A DNA stretch of 64,000 bases from Misgurnus anguillicaudatus (GCF_027580225.2 NC_073354.2:31888001-31952000), one strand, 5' to 3'. Shown: positions 46,453-57,787, counted from the stretch's first letter. Notes: generated by a model not told the origin, from the sequence alone. Translations and numbers: made by a program.

Positions 46453-46870
46453 CCTTTGCATTTAGAGCATGTCAACCAAACACAAAAAAGACAAAAAAAG
46501 TGATGTCTTATTTAACAACACATTATTTCATTTGTTTTATTTCTCCACTGTGAATGGGTTTTTGTTTTAACTGTGATGATAGGTATGTTTGACATTTCAT
46601 TTACTGCAGTTTCTCTATAGAGTGGTATGATGCTGCTAAAAATTATTTGTTTAAAGAAATTAAAAGATAGTCTAAACTGTATCTAATTTTAGAATGCCAC
46701 CGTAATGACTTTGTTACAGCTGCATATTCAATTTTGGTAGGATTAAATTGTTTGTATGGATGTCACAACACAGATATAATGATGTCTCACTAATTTTAAA
46801 ATAAATGCATATTTTATATTTATATTACTGGTGTATGCGTAAGAATAAATATTTATTGTTACATTTAATG
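46453..46870 (+). promoter_or_regulatory. fam184a: FAM184A 3' UTR with candidate poly(A) signals
   Basis: AT-rich sequence after the stop. AATAAA hexamers occur at 46800-46805, 46844-46849 and, further on, 46992-46997. Any could be the polyadenylation signal; transcript data would be needed to choose. No other gene feature is seen up to 47100. Confidence 0.4.
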
Positions 46871-47109
46871 AAGTGTGTCTGTTATGTGAGGGAGCTTTTA
46901 CCATTCAATGAGCCAAAAGCTGAGACCATATGATTTAAAATGCCTGTATTTTCATAAACACATCAGTACATATTGCCCTGAAAGAAGAAGAAATAAACAC
47001 TTTTATGGTTCATTTGGCTTTTTCTTGATGTAAGAACACTTATACTAAACTACAATTCAGAGGTAAGGGGGGCGTTTGTGTTAACCTTTATTATATAAGA
47101 TTTAAAATA

Positions 47110-47600
47110 CATTGCTTCAACATCATAATTTCATAATTATTTATTTTTACTTTTTAATTGCCAGGGTTTCAATATACAATATGTTACATGAAAATTTCAA
47201 AGTTATATACAATTTGTAAATACAATTATTACAATAATGAAAGAGAAATAAATAAATAAGGAAAAAGAGAAAGGAAAAGTACACAGGGATTTTTAACAGA
47301 AACAGTTAAGGATGGAGCACAGGCTTAATTTCTTAATAGCTTTAGTATTTTTGGAAGATGAAAGATCTTTGATGTATAGTCGAGTAAATAAAGGCTTTTG
47401 ATGTGAGAATTTTTTTACGATGAATATGAGACTTAGCAAGTAACAAGAGAAAATTTATTATGTAATATTCATTTTCTCTTGTTTTGTTTGGGATATAGAA
47501 GCTCAACAATACATCTTTAAATAACAATGTAAAATTCACCAGTCAGTTATTGTTAATATAATTACAGAAATCAATCCAAAATAATTTCGTATAATCACAT
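47110..47600 (-). pseudogene. Probable L1-type LINE 3' end fragment
   Basis: The minus strand at 47342-47539 reads FKDVLLSFYIPNKTRENEYY then INFLLLLAKSHIHRKK, which resembles the C-terminal end of fish L1 ORF2 proteins. There is no reverse-transcriptase core in the window, so this is a 5'-truncated insertion. The family call rests on memory of the motif. Confidence 0.4.
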
Positions 47601-47770
47601 TTATTTATTTTTACTTCCTTCAGATATAAAGACATTTATTTACGTCACTTTATACGCTTGTCAGTAATATATATATATTTTTTACACATACGTATTTTTC
47701 GCATCAATTTAGTGACTTTTATTCTTGAAGGAGGAGGTCTTGACGTACGGTACGCTCGACTTCATTCTGA

Positions 47771-47898
47771 GCCGAAAGAACTGACAGCTCTATTACGTCA
47801 AAGTACCGCGAGAGCGAGTCGAAATTAGACTTCTCCGTATGATTTCTCGAATCAGTCTCGCGGTACTTTGACGTCATTCTCCTGTCAGGTCTTTCGAC
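47771..47898. promoter_or_regulatory. Imperfect palindrome in the candidate MCM9 promoter region
   Basis: The arms 47795-47813 and 47856-47874 are perfect inverted copies, and imperfect pairing continues outward to about 47771 and 47898. Each inner arm holds a CRE-like ACGTCA and a TCTCGCGG / CCGCGAGA core, motifs common in vertebrate CpG-rich promoters. It is a local GC peak about 1 kb before the MCM9 start. It could be the MCM9 promoter, or simply another foldback element. Confidence 0.35.
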
Positions 47899-47899
47899 G

Positions 47900-48842
47900 C
47901 CGCATAAAGTGGAACAAGTCTGTAGTCGGCCGCTTCCAGCTGTTGGGTTATACCATTTAAGCAAAAATAGGGGTGTTCCGGTTGTTGCATGCTGTAAATT
48001 TCTTTACAGCCAAAGCCGATATAAAAATAACAAAATAAACAATTAATAATCTAAGATAAGTGCTTTTATAATAATATAAAATCTTTACATTAGGTTTTTC
48101 TTTGCTGTACTCCAAAGCTTTTTACAAGCACGTCCCTACCAGAAAGACAGCTGTAGTAGCGCTCAAGCGCCAAAACTCAAAACAGGAAACACATCCATGT
48201 GTGTGAGTGTGCTATGTCAAAAACAGTGCTGTGAGGGAGAAAAAAAATCATTTATTTCACTTTTATGATGTGAATGTGTGTAGTAGTTTGCAAACATAAC
48301 AGGAATGGATTGAACACATATAGTAAGTCAAACTTGATACTACATTTACGTTTGTGAATTAGCATATACGAAGCTGACACAACTCGTACAATTTAAAGTC
48401 TTGGTAAGATAAAGGTTCACGTTATTTATTAGCTACGTAACCGTTAAACTATTTGTGCTTACTAAGGTTTTACTGCTATTACCATGGTTAAACTATGGGT
48501 ATCATTATAGTGAGAAATAAGTGAAACTGTGGTTGGTAATACTATGAGTTTACCGCAATCACAATGGTTAAGCTATATACTAGTTAATGCAGTGAGGCTA
48601 GTGAAGTTGTGCTTAGTACTATGGGTTTACTCCAAGTACCGTGGTTAAACTATATGATTACTGCAGTTAATACAATAGTACATTTCTGCTTACTATAGTT
48701 TTACTACAAATTCCATGGTTGAACTATGGTTTAGTTACTATAGTAAAACAACTGCAAAATATGTGGTTAATATGGTTTGACTACAGATATTATAGTTAAC
48801 CATTACATAAGAGATGTAAGATCTTTAACTACTCTCTTCCAG
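47900..48842. other. MCM9 upstream region / possible first intron
   Basis: 48440-48800 contains repeated GGTTAAACTATGG-like and ACTATGGTTT-like units (degenerate). No coding. The pyrimidine-rich acceptor before 48843 implies a donor somewhere upstream, not identified. Confidence 0.4.
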
Positions 48843-48893
48843 GATACAGCATGTCACAGAATGAATCCTGACTGAATTAGTACACAAATAAAT
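48843..48893 (+). promoter_or_regulatory. mcm9: MCM9 5' UTR part of the first coding exon
   Basis: A good acceptor (CTCTCTTCCAG, AG at 48841-48842) suggests that a non-coding first exon lies upstream. The leader holds two tiny overlapping upstream reading frames, 48851-48871 (7 codons with stop) and 48861-48875 (5 codons with stop), in different frames, both closing before the MCM9 ATG at 48894. Confidence 0.6.
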
Positions 48894-49206
48894 ATGATGC
48901 TCACTCCGGATCAGGTGTCCTTGATAGGACTGGTTTTTGAGACCTATGTGATGGAGCACCACAAGAATGACGTACTTCAGATCTTACAGGAGACCAGTGG
49001 AAATGCCCACTACCCCGTTGTAGTGAACGCCATGACGTTATTTGAGGATAATATGGAGGTCGGAGAGTGTTTTAATGCATTTCCCAGCCAGGTGCTGCCT
49101 ATATTTGACAATGCCTTACAGAGGGCCGCTCTGTCCATATCTCAGTCCTGCTTCCCACTGCAGCAGAGCTTCACCCTCAGACATCATCTCCATGTACGAA
49201 TATCAG
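48894..49206 (+). CDS. mcm9: MCM9 coding exon 1 (MCM N-terminal domain)
   Basis: The start is ATGATG; the first ATG (48894) has A at -3. The protein begins MMLTPDQVSLIGLVFETYV and contains HYPVVVNAMTLFEDNMEVG, the MCM9 N-terminal signature. The donor GTAAGC follows 49206, which is the first base of a Gly codon; reading on into the intron gives a stop at 49218-49220. A TTAA-flanked foldback begins 29 bases downstream. Confidence 0.94.
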
Positions 49207-49235
49207 GTAAGCGGGATTAAGTACATCCACCTTAA

Positions 49236-49674
49236 AGGAAAACACCAACGTTTTTCAATATTTTACTATGTTCTTACCTCAACTTAGATGAATTAATACA
49301 TGCGTATCTTTTTTCAATGCGTGCACTTAATCTTTGTACAGCGCGTTGTGAATGTGTTAGCATTTAGCCTAGCCCTATTCATTCCTATGGCTCCAAACAA
49401 GTATGGTGGCTTTATTTTGTGCCACCATACTTACTCGTGTTACTACTCATGTAACAGTCTTTAAATAGGGAAAACATGGAAGTGTTTGGTGGCTTCTAAA
49501 TTCATCCCTGTTTGGATCCTAAGAAATGAATGGGGCTAGGCTAAATGCTAACACATTCACAACGTGCTGTACAAAGATTATAAGTGCACGCATTGAGAAA
49601 AGATGGGTATGTACTCATTCGTCTAAGTTTAGGTAAGAACATAGTAAAATATTGAAAAACGGTGGTGTTCTCCT
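49236..49674. mobile_element. TTAA-flanked foldback, 29 bases after an MCM9 splice donor
   Basis: TTAA 49232-49235 and 49675-49678. The arms AGGAAAACACCAACGTTTTT and AAAAACGGTGGTGTTCTCCT pair and continue for about 160 bases (GAATGTGTTAGCATTTAGCC and its inverse). Non-coding. Confidence 0.9.
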
Positions 49675-49731
49675 TTAATGAATGACACCTGTGTAAGAGC
49701 TCAACAGTAAAGATTTCGAGTATATAAATGT

Positions 49732-49910
49732 GATCCAGACCACAAAACAAGTCATAAGTAGCACGGGTATATTTGTAGCAATAGCCAACAATACATTGTA
49801 TGGGTAAAAATGATCTTTTTTATACCAAAACTCATTAGAATATTAATTAAATCGCATGTTATATAAAGATATTTTGTAAATTTCAAGAAATAAATAATAT
49901 CCATATTGCG
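49732..49910. mobile_element. GTGACCCTGGACCACAAAAC element, partial copy 3
   Basis: Starts GTGATCCAGACCACAAAACA, with AGTAGCACGGGTATATTTGT and CAACAATACATTGTATGGGT; only the left half is present. Confidence 0.75.
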
Positions 49911-49996
49911 ATATGCACATTTGCAGAACTTCAATAATTTTTATATATATATTCTGCCACCCAGATTTCCATTTATAACCATTATAATGAATTATA

Positions 49997-50410
49997 CACT
50001 GCAAAAAAAAAAACTTTCTTAGTATTTTTGTTTTGTTTTTAGTAGAGATATCTAAAAATTCTTGGATTGAGGTGCTTTTTCTTGATGAGCGGAACGACCC
50101 AAGAAAATAGGTCTAGTTTTTCGACCAAAAATATCAAGTTTAAGTGATTTTGTGCATAAAACAAGCAAAAAAGTCTGCCAATGGGGTAAGCACATTTTTC
50201 TTGAATCTGGTGTTTGGCAGATTTTTTTGCTTGTTTTATGCACAAAATCACTTAAATGTGATATTTTTGGTCTAAAAACTAGACTAATTGTCTTGGGTCG
50301 TTTTGCTCATCAAGACAAAGCATCTTAATTTAAGAATTTTTAGATATTTTTACTGAAAACAAACCAAAAATACTAAGAAATTTTTTTCTTGAAAATAATT
50401 TTTTGCAGTG
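49997..50410. mobile_element. CACTGCAAAAA foldback, full copy with TA flanks
   Basis: CACTGCAAAAAAAAAAACTT to AATTTTTTGCAGTG, flanked by TA at 49995-49996 and 50411-50412. Contains GCCAATGGGGTAAGCACA. Confidence 0.9.
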
Positions 50411-51033
50411 TAATGAGGTGGCTTCTGTTGTTTTTCACCAGGAAAGTCATTGTACATATTTCTATGTGTGGCTACTGCAAAGTCCCTGCTAAATTTATGC
50501 CACCATAAACCTGCAGACTGTCAGTTTCATTTGCTTTTGCAGGCTTGCACCTCTTATAGCTTGTCAATGCGACGCACAGAGGCCCGGGTTTACAACACTT
50601 TACAAACAATTAGGCCACAACACAAGGTGACAGACAGCTCATTTGTCCTGCCTGAAACTGTTACCTGTTATCGCGGTCGCTTCCTCTGATCTAGTGTCAT
50701 AATGCTTGTGTGCAATATGCTGATCTGTTTTTCACTGTAGCCACAGTCTCATTATGTATCAGGATGTTCGCTCGTGGAAAACATGGTTTGGAGAGAGATC
50801 AGATGACACTTTGGCTAGATGAAGGTGGTTAGGTGTGAATGTAAGCAAGATGAGCAACAGCGCAGCGGGAAGTGTATTGATCTGGATGGCGGATGCTTCA
50901 TCTGATCAGGTCTGAGACGAGGGCTGTCTGACACAGGTGTCGAAGAAAGGAACCTTTAAATTAAACGTGATTGGGCTTTTCAAGGCAACACCTGCTGAAA
51001 AATAATAGTATTCAGCTATCATTAAAACATAAC
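50411..51033. other. MCM9 intron 1, nothing recognised
   Basis: No element ends or exon-like coding seen. Confidence 0.45.
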
Positions 51034-51041
51034 AAAATCTT

Positions 51042-51227
51042 GGTAACACTTTATTTTACGGTGTCTATGTTAGTAATAACAGTTAATTATGCATAATTAC
51101 ATGCAACTAAACCAAACCCTATTCCTAACCCCAACCCTACAGTAAGTACATGTTGTTGATGATTATTACTTGGTACTTAAATATATAATTACAATGTAAC
51201 AGTGACGCCTTAAAATAAAGTGTAACC
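51042..51227. mobile_element. GGTAACACTTTATTTTACGG element
   Basis: Ends GGTAACACTTTATTTTACGG and TTAAAATAAAGTGTAACC; the flanks AAAATCTT and AAAATCTC agree at 7 of 8. A very common small fish element. Confidence 0.8.
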
Positions 51228-51967
51228 AAAATCTCTTATATGTAATGTGTTTTGAGTCTTTTTCTAATGGGATTTAAGGGTGTTATATTGGTTCCCATCC
51301 ACCAGATAACATCCCACCAATATAACCCAACACATTACTATTTTAGACCCACACCGTTTTCATTAAAACCAGTATTCCTCATATAAACCAGTAAACACAA
51401 TTCCTATTAGATTAGATTTAGTATGCATTAGATTTTTCAGCAGGGATGTAACAGCAAATGTAAAAATGGGACATCTGATAAGATCCCATGTAAATGTTAA
51501 CAGTCTGTGTTGCCAAGACTCAAACTTCCACAGGGAACGTGTCAGCAATAATCAGCTGACTGACCTTTTCCCATTCCCGGATGTGTTATTATGTTTGCCT
51601 TTGTGGATGGAGGAGAGTTATAAATAGGCACAGTCCAGACTTTAACCATAGATCCAACGTGCTTTGAGTATAAAAAGGGGATCTGAAAATAGGACAAGCA
51701 GCCATAAAAAGCCCAATAGTCCACTGGCCATATCACATAACCATGACGTGTCCTGAGGCTTTTTGTCATTTATGTCCAGGTGGATCATACACTGTTAACC
51801 TGCTGTGATTGCATGATTTACCTTTCGGATATAAATGTAGTATAAGTACACTGTGAAGAGTTTAGTAAAATAGAGTAGGCTGCTTAACTTGTTATTTATT
51901 AACAATATTAATGCTAATTCTAATGTATATTATTGGTGACCCTGTTTGTGAAATCCAGACTGAAGTC
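51228..51967. other. MCM9 intron 1, nothing recognised
   Basis: AT-rich; ACCCACACCGTTTTCATT and similar low-copy sequence, no support for a feature. Confidence 0.4.
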
Positions 51968-52357
51968 TCTTAAAAAGCACCAATGGTCCAATTCACGATT
52001 TTACATTTCCTTTGGTATGTAGGTGTGTATGAGTACAAGTTAACGACATGCAAAAGGTACAAACCCCAAAGTAAACGATGAGGCGAGTTATCGTCTCCAA
52101 CGTAAATCTCTTTTCTTGGACTACAACAAACACACGGATTGTAGGCAACAGTTTACTTCCTAGGATTGGTGATGTAGTAAAGACCGACATTATAATAATT
52201 CCTCCCGCTTCAGACTCCGCCTGTAAGTTAACTCCTGTTAGCATTGCATTGTGAGCGAATCTTTTAAAACATAGTAAGGAGCGTCACATTTCTAGCTGAC
52301 GTCAGAGGTATTTAGACCAATCACAACATACAGATTAACTGGCCAATCAGGGACACA
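51968..52357. repeat. Dispersed repeat, copy related to 733-1060
   Basis: Carries about 55 additional bases (starting CCTCCCGCTTCAGACTCCGC) absent from the other copy; otherwise collinear. Confidence 0.65.
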
Positions 52358-53455
52358 GAGCTTTTCAAATTCATGCGTTTCAGGAAAAGGGTAAAATCTG
52401 GAGCTACAAAAATGTACAGTATGTGGAAATGTTGTGGGTAGATGTGACTGAGAGGTCGTGAACAGATTTAAACACTCAGGAGAAGTTGGATGAGTTTGAG
52501 AAGATGTGATATTTTATTTATTTACCCCAATTCAGGCCAAATAAAGGCAATAAAAATCATCAACATTAAAGAAGAAAGTAAATTGACATGAGAGTCAAAA
52601 CAAAACAAAACAATCAAAATTTATAATTTTCAGCTGCTTAGAAACAGAGCTTAATAAGAAATAACATTTGAGAGCCTACATCAGACTTATGTCTTCACCT
52701 CTCCTTTCTCTCTCAAGACTGACACTGTTCGACTATTTATAGACCTGAAACATACCTCTGAAATTGGCACATACCAACACACCATATAATACAGGGGTGG
52801 CTCAGGTGAGCAAACAATAAAAGCTTAACAACAGCCAAAATACTAAATATACAAACCTAGAAAATTGCAGACCATTATTAATATAATGCAAGCTCATATT
52901 TGGCAAAGCCACAATATATATTTACAGCTAATAAATTAAATTAAATGAATAAATCAAACTCTGGGTCACTTCCTGTTGACCCAGAAGTTATAGCGTAATT
53001 TCAAGCTATTTGAACCTGCCCATTGCAGCAAACTTCCCTTTAAACAGACCAAACGGGATATGCTGGTAAGACACAATGATGGTACCTTGAAACTCTGTTA
53101 CCTTTTAAACTAAATAAACAGACACATAATTAATAAAAACATGTGTTGTGCAGTTATTGTGATCAGCTATTGTTATGAAGTGAATGGCATGATTCGAACA
53201 GTAAGAGATGTGTAAATGGCTGTAGCTATAGCATATAAATCACCGTAGTGTTAGATGTCAAAAATGTGCACACAAAAGCTACGGGATAAATGAGTGTATT
53301 GATGAATGGCTGTAATTAACAAATAATTAGAAACAGTATGATGGTTAACGAAATACATAAACACACTATACCAACATATAAAGGTAACATACTCAGTCTT
53401 TACCTTATGGTAGGTAGCGCTCCGCTACCGTGACGGTAGCTATGCGCTCTGTCAC
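52358..53455. other. MCM9 intron 1, nothing recognised
   Basis: AT-rich with no element ends that I can pair. 53395-53450 has GGTAGCGCTCCGCTACC and ACGGTAGCTATG, a short local inverted repeat. Confidence 0.4.
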
Positions 53456-53815
53456 AGGAAAATAATGTTTTTTTAACCATAAACCATGCAAACATTGAAT
53501 TATACAAAATACACAAAATAACATTGTTTTTGGCAATGAAATAGGTGCTCTTTAAAAAAAAAAATTCTAATAATTTACCCACATGTCATCCAAGATGTTT
53601 GTCTCTCTTTGTTCAGTCGAGAAGAAATTAAGTTTTTGAGGAAAACAATTCAGGATTTTTCTACATATAGTGGACTTTAGTAGACCTTAACAGTTTACAG
53701 TTTCAATGCAGTTTAAAATTGCAGTTTCAATGCAGCTTCTAGGGGCTCTAAACAATCCCAACCGAGGCATAAGGGTCTTATCTAGCAAAATGATTGTCAT
53801 TTTTGCCCAAAAAAT
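53456..53815. repeat. Fragments related to 1-95 and to the foldback 22243-23121
   Basis: 53456-53551 matches the window start; 53555-53815 matches the left arm of the foldback (GTTCAGTCGAGAAGAAATTA, GAGGCATAAGGGTCTTATCT) without its right arm. Confidence 0.65.
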
Positions 53816-53828
53816 ATGTACGAACCGC

Positions 53829-54479
53829 ACACTGTAAAAAAAAGCTGTAATTATGCAGCTGGTTGCCAGTAACTTACTGTAAAAGAGAAAGACTGAAAAT
53901 GTTTCATGTTCAGTTAACTTTGAACAAACTGTTGCCGTGAATAACATGCATTTAAAGGGGACAGAGAATGAAAAACCATTTTTACCTTGTCTTTGTTGAA
54001 TAATGGTTGTCTACCCACATTCGCAAACATACAAAAAGTGCTAAACATGCTAAACATCTCAGTCTCATAGAAATTCTTCTTTTAGAAATGTCAGCCAGAA
54101 AACAGCCCAATATGAAAAACTGATGCTTATGACATCACAGGCATCTCACTGCCCATCCACTTTAAAATAATTGGCTACATTTTTTGAGTGGCAGCAAAGT
54201 CAGCCAATCAGTATTGAGATTGCAAGTTAAGCCAGTACGGGGAGCCAAATAGGTGCAAAACCACTTGTTTAAATTCCCCCTTTTAATAGAGCTTTTTGAG
54301 AGGTTTTTAGGAAGCTTCTAAGGCATTATAGACCCAAACAAAAAAATTTTTGTCTACATGTCACATCACAGAACAAGGATAAATACTCCGTTCAATCATT
54401 CTATGTCACCTTTAAAATCTACAGTAAGTTACTGGCAACCAGCTGCCAGTAATACTGTAATTTCTACAGAATTTTTTAC
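53829..54479. mobile_element. CACTGTAAAAA element, interrupted
   Basis: The left arm AGCTGGTTGCCAGTAACTTA and right arm TAAGTTACTGGCAACCAGCT are perfect inverted repeats. Interrupted by 53956-54411. Confidence 0.82.
53956..54411. mobile_element. TTAA-flanked element nested in the CACTGTAAAAA element
   Basis: TTAA 53952-53955 and 54412-54415; ends AGGGGACAGAGAATG and CATTCTATGTCACCT are imperfect inverted repeats. Contains CTTATGACATCACAGGC; non-coding. Confidence 0.75.
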
Positions 54480-54885
54480 TTCTCGTCCTACTTATTATAT
54501 TATGCAAAAATACTTTTATTTTGTATGCGATTAATTGTGATTAATCCTTGCCCAGCACTAATTTTGTTAGATTATATTAGATTTTATGTTGAAAACAGTA
54601 AATTACCCCAAAAAAAGACTTTAGCTGGGTTTTCAATGGCCGGGCCACACTTCAGCCAAACAACCATTGGCAAGTAATGCAATCAGTAAAGTCTAGTTCA
54701 GGATCTTTCAATACTATTTTTCTTTCATGAGAATTATTTTTTTAAATATAAATATACAAATGTATTGATGCATAAAAATAAACGGCAATACAGGTAAAGC
54801 ATTTTGGGTTTTAAAACGAATTTGGGATTTATTGTAAATTCTGAGTTGTTAATCGATTAAATAAAATTAATTTAAATACATGCTA

Positions 54886-55100
54886 CACTCTAAAAAAAAG
54901 TGCTGGGGCTGGGTCAATATTGGACAGAACACACCACTGGTGTAAAAATGACCCAATGCTGGGTTGTTTAACCCATGGTTGATAACAATACCAAGCAATT
55001 GGGTTAAAACAACCAAGCATTGGGTCATTTTTAACCGAGTGACTGGTTCTGTTTTTAACCCAATCCTGGGTTAAAAACAACCCAGCACTTTTTCAAGTGT
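54886..55100. mobile_element. ACACTCTAAAAAA / AACCCAGC foldback
   Basis: ACACTCTAAAAAAAAGTGCT at the left and AACCCAGCACTTTTTCAAGT at the right; TGACCCAATGCTGGGTTGTT and AAGCATTGGGTCATTTTTAA inside form the hairpin. Confidence 0.82.
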
Positions 55101-55850
55101 ATTAATAAAACTTAATTGTCAGTGAAGTTACCCGTTAAAATCATTGCACTGTTGCTTAATGATGCATTGCCAGCTAAATTACTGTGAGTTCCTAGCCCTG
55201 AATCTGCTTATCTGAAAACTGCAGAATGACATGCAGGACAAGAATATGACGATGGTTTTAGATGGAGTGTAGGCTGAGATGGAGGCATGTGTTTGATCCC
55301 CAGTGTATGTGGGATGGATGGTATTGCATTGTGATGAAGCCAAATGCTTTTCTATCATCCTCCAGGACACAATTGCCATCACCTGTAATTACACGCTCTT
55401 CATCTGTAGCCCCGCAGACGTGACTCATCGAAATAAACAGACTTTTTCAAAACCTTTTCTCTGCAGCTTCCTTCTGCAATCAGTCTGTGGTTAAATAGGA
55501 ATGAGAAACAAAAAGCAAAAAGTTTCATTGGCTGAGTAGCTTTAACTTTTTATGATGTTACATTTTATGATGCAAGCATGTCTTGCCAGGTCATATTCAA
55601 ATATTAATATAGTTGATTTATTATGCAAGAAAGTGTAAGACACTGTAATGCCTCTTTTTTTGAAACATGGACTTTGCCATCAAGCAGAGATCTCACAACT
55701 ATACTGGAATTACACTGACCTCTAGTGGTAAAAATTATAATGTGTTTCTTTATATTATGCAAAAAATATATTTCTCTGGGCAAAAATATGTTTTAAATAG
55801 ATGCTCAATGCATTTTGTAGAAAGTAAAGCTTAATTAAATATAATTTAGA
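55101..55850. other. MCM9 intron 1, nothing recognised
   Basis: No exon or element ends supported. 55710-55735 holds CTGACCTCTAGTGGTAAA, a possible repeat edge. Confidence 0.4.
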
Positions 55851-55858
55851 ATTTCAAA

Positions 55859-56447
55859 TAGGGCTATCAAAAGATTAATCGTGACTAATCACATACAAAT
55901 TAAAAGTGTTTGCATTACATATTTGTGTGTGTATTGTGTGTAATTATTATGTATATATAAATACACACATACATTTAAGAAAAAAAATGTATGTAAATTT
56001 TTTATTTATATATATATATAATAGATAATTATATTAAAATAAAAAAATACATCGCGATTAATCGCATACAAAATAAAAGTGATTTTTTTGCATAATATGT
56101 TTGTGTGCTCTGTGTAATTATTATGTATATATAAATACACGCACATTCATGTATGTATTTAAGAAACATTTACATGTTTATTTATGTATATATTTATTTC
56201 TATTTGTATATATTCTATATGATATATTAATAATCTGAAATGAATATATGTATTTGTGTGTGTGGTATATACATAATAATTACACACAGTACACACACAT
56301 ATATTATGCAAAATAATCACTTTTATTTTGTATGCGAATAATCGCGATTAATCTTTGCCCAGCACTGTAATAATTACACACATTGGAAACAAAAACAAAC
56401 TATTATTTTGTATGCAATAAACCTGATTTCATCTTTTGACAGCCTTA
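55859..56447. mobile_element. hAT element with perfect 8-bp target duplication
   Basis: Ends TAGGGCTATCAAAAGATTAA and ATCTTTTGACAGCCTTA; flanks ATTTCAAA (55851-55858) and ATTTCAAA (56448-56455) identical. GATTAATCGC motifs and internal TATATAAATACAC repeats. No coding. Confidence 0.93.
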
Positions 56448-56559
56448 ATTTCAAAATATACAAAAAATACACTGGTTATTTTGTAAACGTATTTCAAAAA
56501 TTATTTTAGCAAATATTTTTTTTGGAAATTTTTTGTTATATTTTGAAATGTATTTTCAA

Positions 56560-56795
56560 TTATATTTGAGAGTATTTTTTGCTGTATGACACAAAAAATA
56601 AATTCTGTCAACATTATGTGTCCTTTTGTGTTGATTTTGTGTTCAAATATTAAACAAGTTGTGTTAAAAGTAACACAAAATGTGTTGTTTCAAATAATAA
56701 CACAGAGATGAGTGGATTCTGGGACAACGCATTTAGTGTGTTGTCCCAGAATCAACACTGTGTTGTTTTTAACACATTCGTTCTAAGAGTGTATT
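56560..56795. mobile_element. Foldback rich in AACACA/TGTGTT
   Basis: TCTGGGACAACGCATTTAGT and GTGTTGTCCCAGAATCAACA form a central hairpin; the right end is AACACATTCGTTCTAAGAGT. Confidence 0.65.
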
Positions 56796-56992
56796 GTTTT
56801 TTGTAAGGTTTTTAAATGTCCTAATATAACTAAGGCCTAGTCCTGGATTAATCTTAACCCTGTCTGAGAAACCGCCCGCATATGATTAGTTTTCATTTAA
56901 AGTAGATTATTCTTGCTTTGTCCATTTTTTGCTGATGAGATTTTACATATTTTAAAATTGAATCATATTTTAACAGATCTGCTTGGTTGCAG

Positions 56993-57309
56993 GGTTGCCT
57001 GTGTGTCCTGAGCTGACCAGAGATCACATTCCCAAAGCCAGAGACGTGGGACACTTCCTATCCGTAACAGGAACGGTCATCCGCACCAGCGTGACAAAAG
57101 TGCTGGAGAGCGAGAGAGACTACATGTGCAATAAGTGCCGGCATGTGTTCTCGGTGCAGGCCGATTTCGAGCAGTTTTACACCTTTGCCCCTCCCACCAG
57201 CTGCCCCAATGAGGATGGATGCAGTTCTTATAAATTCACCTGTCTGTCAGAAAGTGATGCTTCACCAGCCGCCTGCAAGGACTACCAGGAAATCAAAATT
57301 CAAGAGCAG
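56993..57309 (+). CDS. mcm9: MCM9 coding exon 2 (zinc finger)
   Basis: The acceptor is TTGGTTGCAG; two bases complete the Gly codon, then [20 protein letters not shown]. Key residues are the Cys pairs in [10 protein letters not shown] and the downstream Cys residues in [15 protein letters not shown], forming the MCM zinc-binding module, followed by [10 protein letters not shown]. The donor GTAAAA follows 57309 at phase 0. 317 nt. Confidence 0.95.
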
Positions 57310-57362
57310 GTAAAATATTGCGGCATTAGAAGTCACACGTGTGGTTTAGTGGTTAAAAACCA

Positions 57363-57787
57363 CATGACCCTGAACCACAAAACCAGTCATAGGTCGCATG
57401 AGTATATTTGTAGCAATAGCCAACAATACATTGTTTGGGACAAAGTTATCATTTGTTATGCCAAAACTCATTAGGATATTAAAGATCATGTTCCATGATG
57501 ATATTTTGTAAATTTCCTACCTTAAATATATATAAAATGTGTTTATCATTATTAATATGCTTTGCTAAGAACTTCATTTTGATGACTTTAAAGGCGATTT
57601 TCTGAATATTTTGATTTCTTTTGCACCCTCAGATTTCAGATTTTAAAATAGTTGTATCTCGGTCAAATATTGTGCTGTCCTAACAAACCATACATCAATG
57701 AAAAGCTTATTTATCCCCTTTAAGATTATTTATAAATCTCAATTTCAAAAATGGACCCTTATGACTGGTTTTGTGGTCCAGGGTCAT
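57363..57787. mobile_element. GTGACCCTGGACCACAAAAC element, copy 4
   Basis: ATGACCCTGAACCACAAAAC to GTTTTGTGGTCCAGGGTCAT, collinear with copy 1. It begins 54 bases after an MCM9 donor. Confidence 0.88.

Noticed and set aside
49042..49287. Second frame overlapping the first MCM9 exon
   Set aside because: Shadow frame of the real exon; it runs into the intron and has no homology that I recognise.
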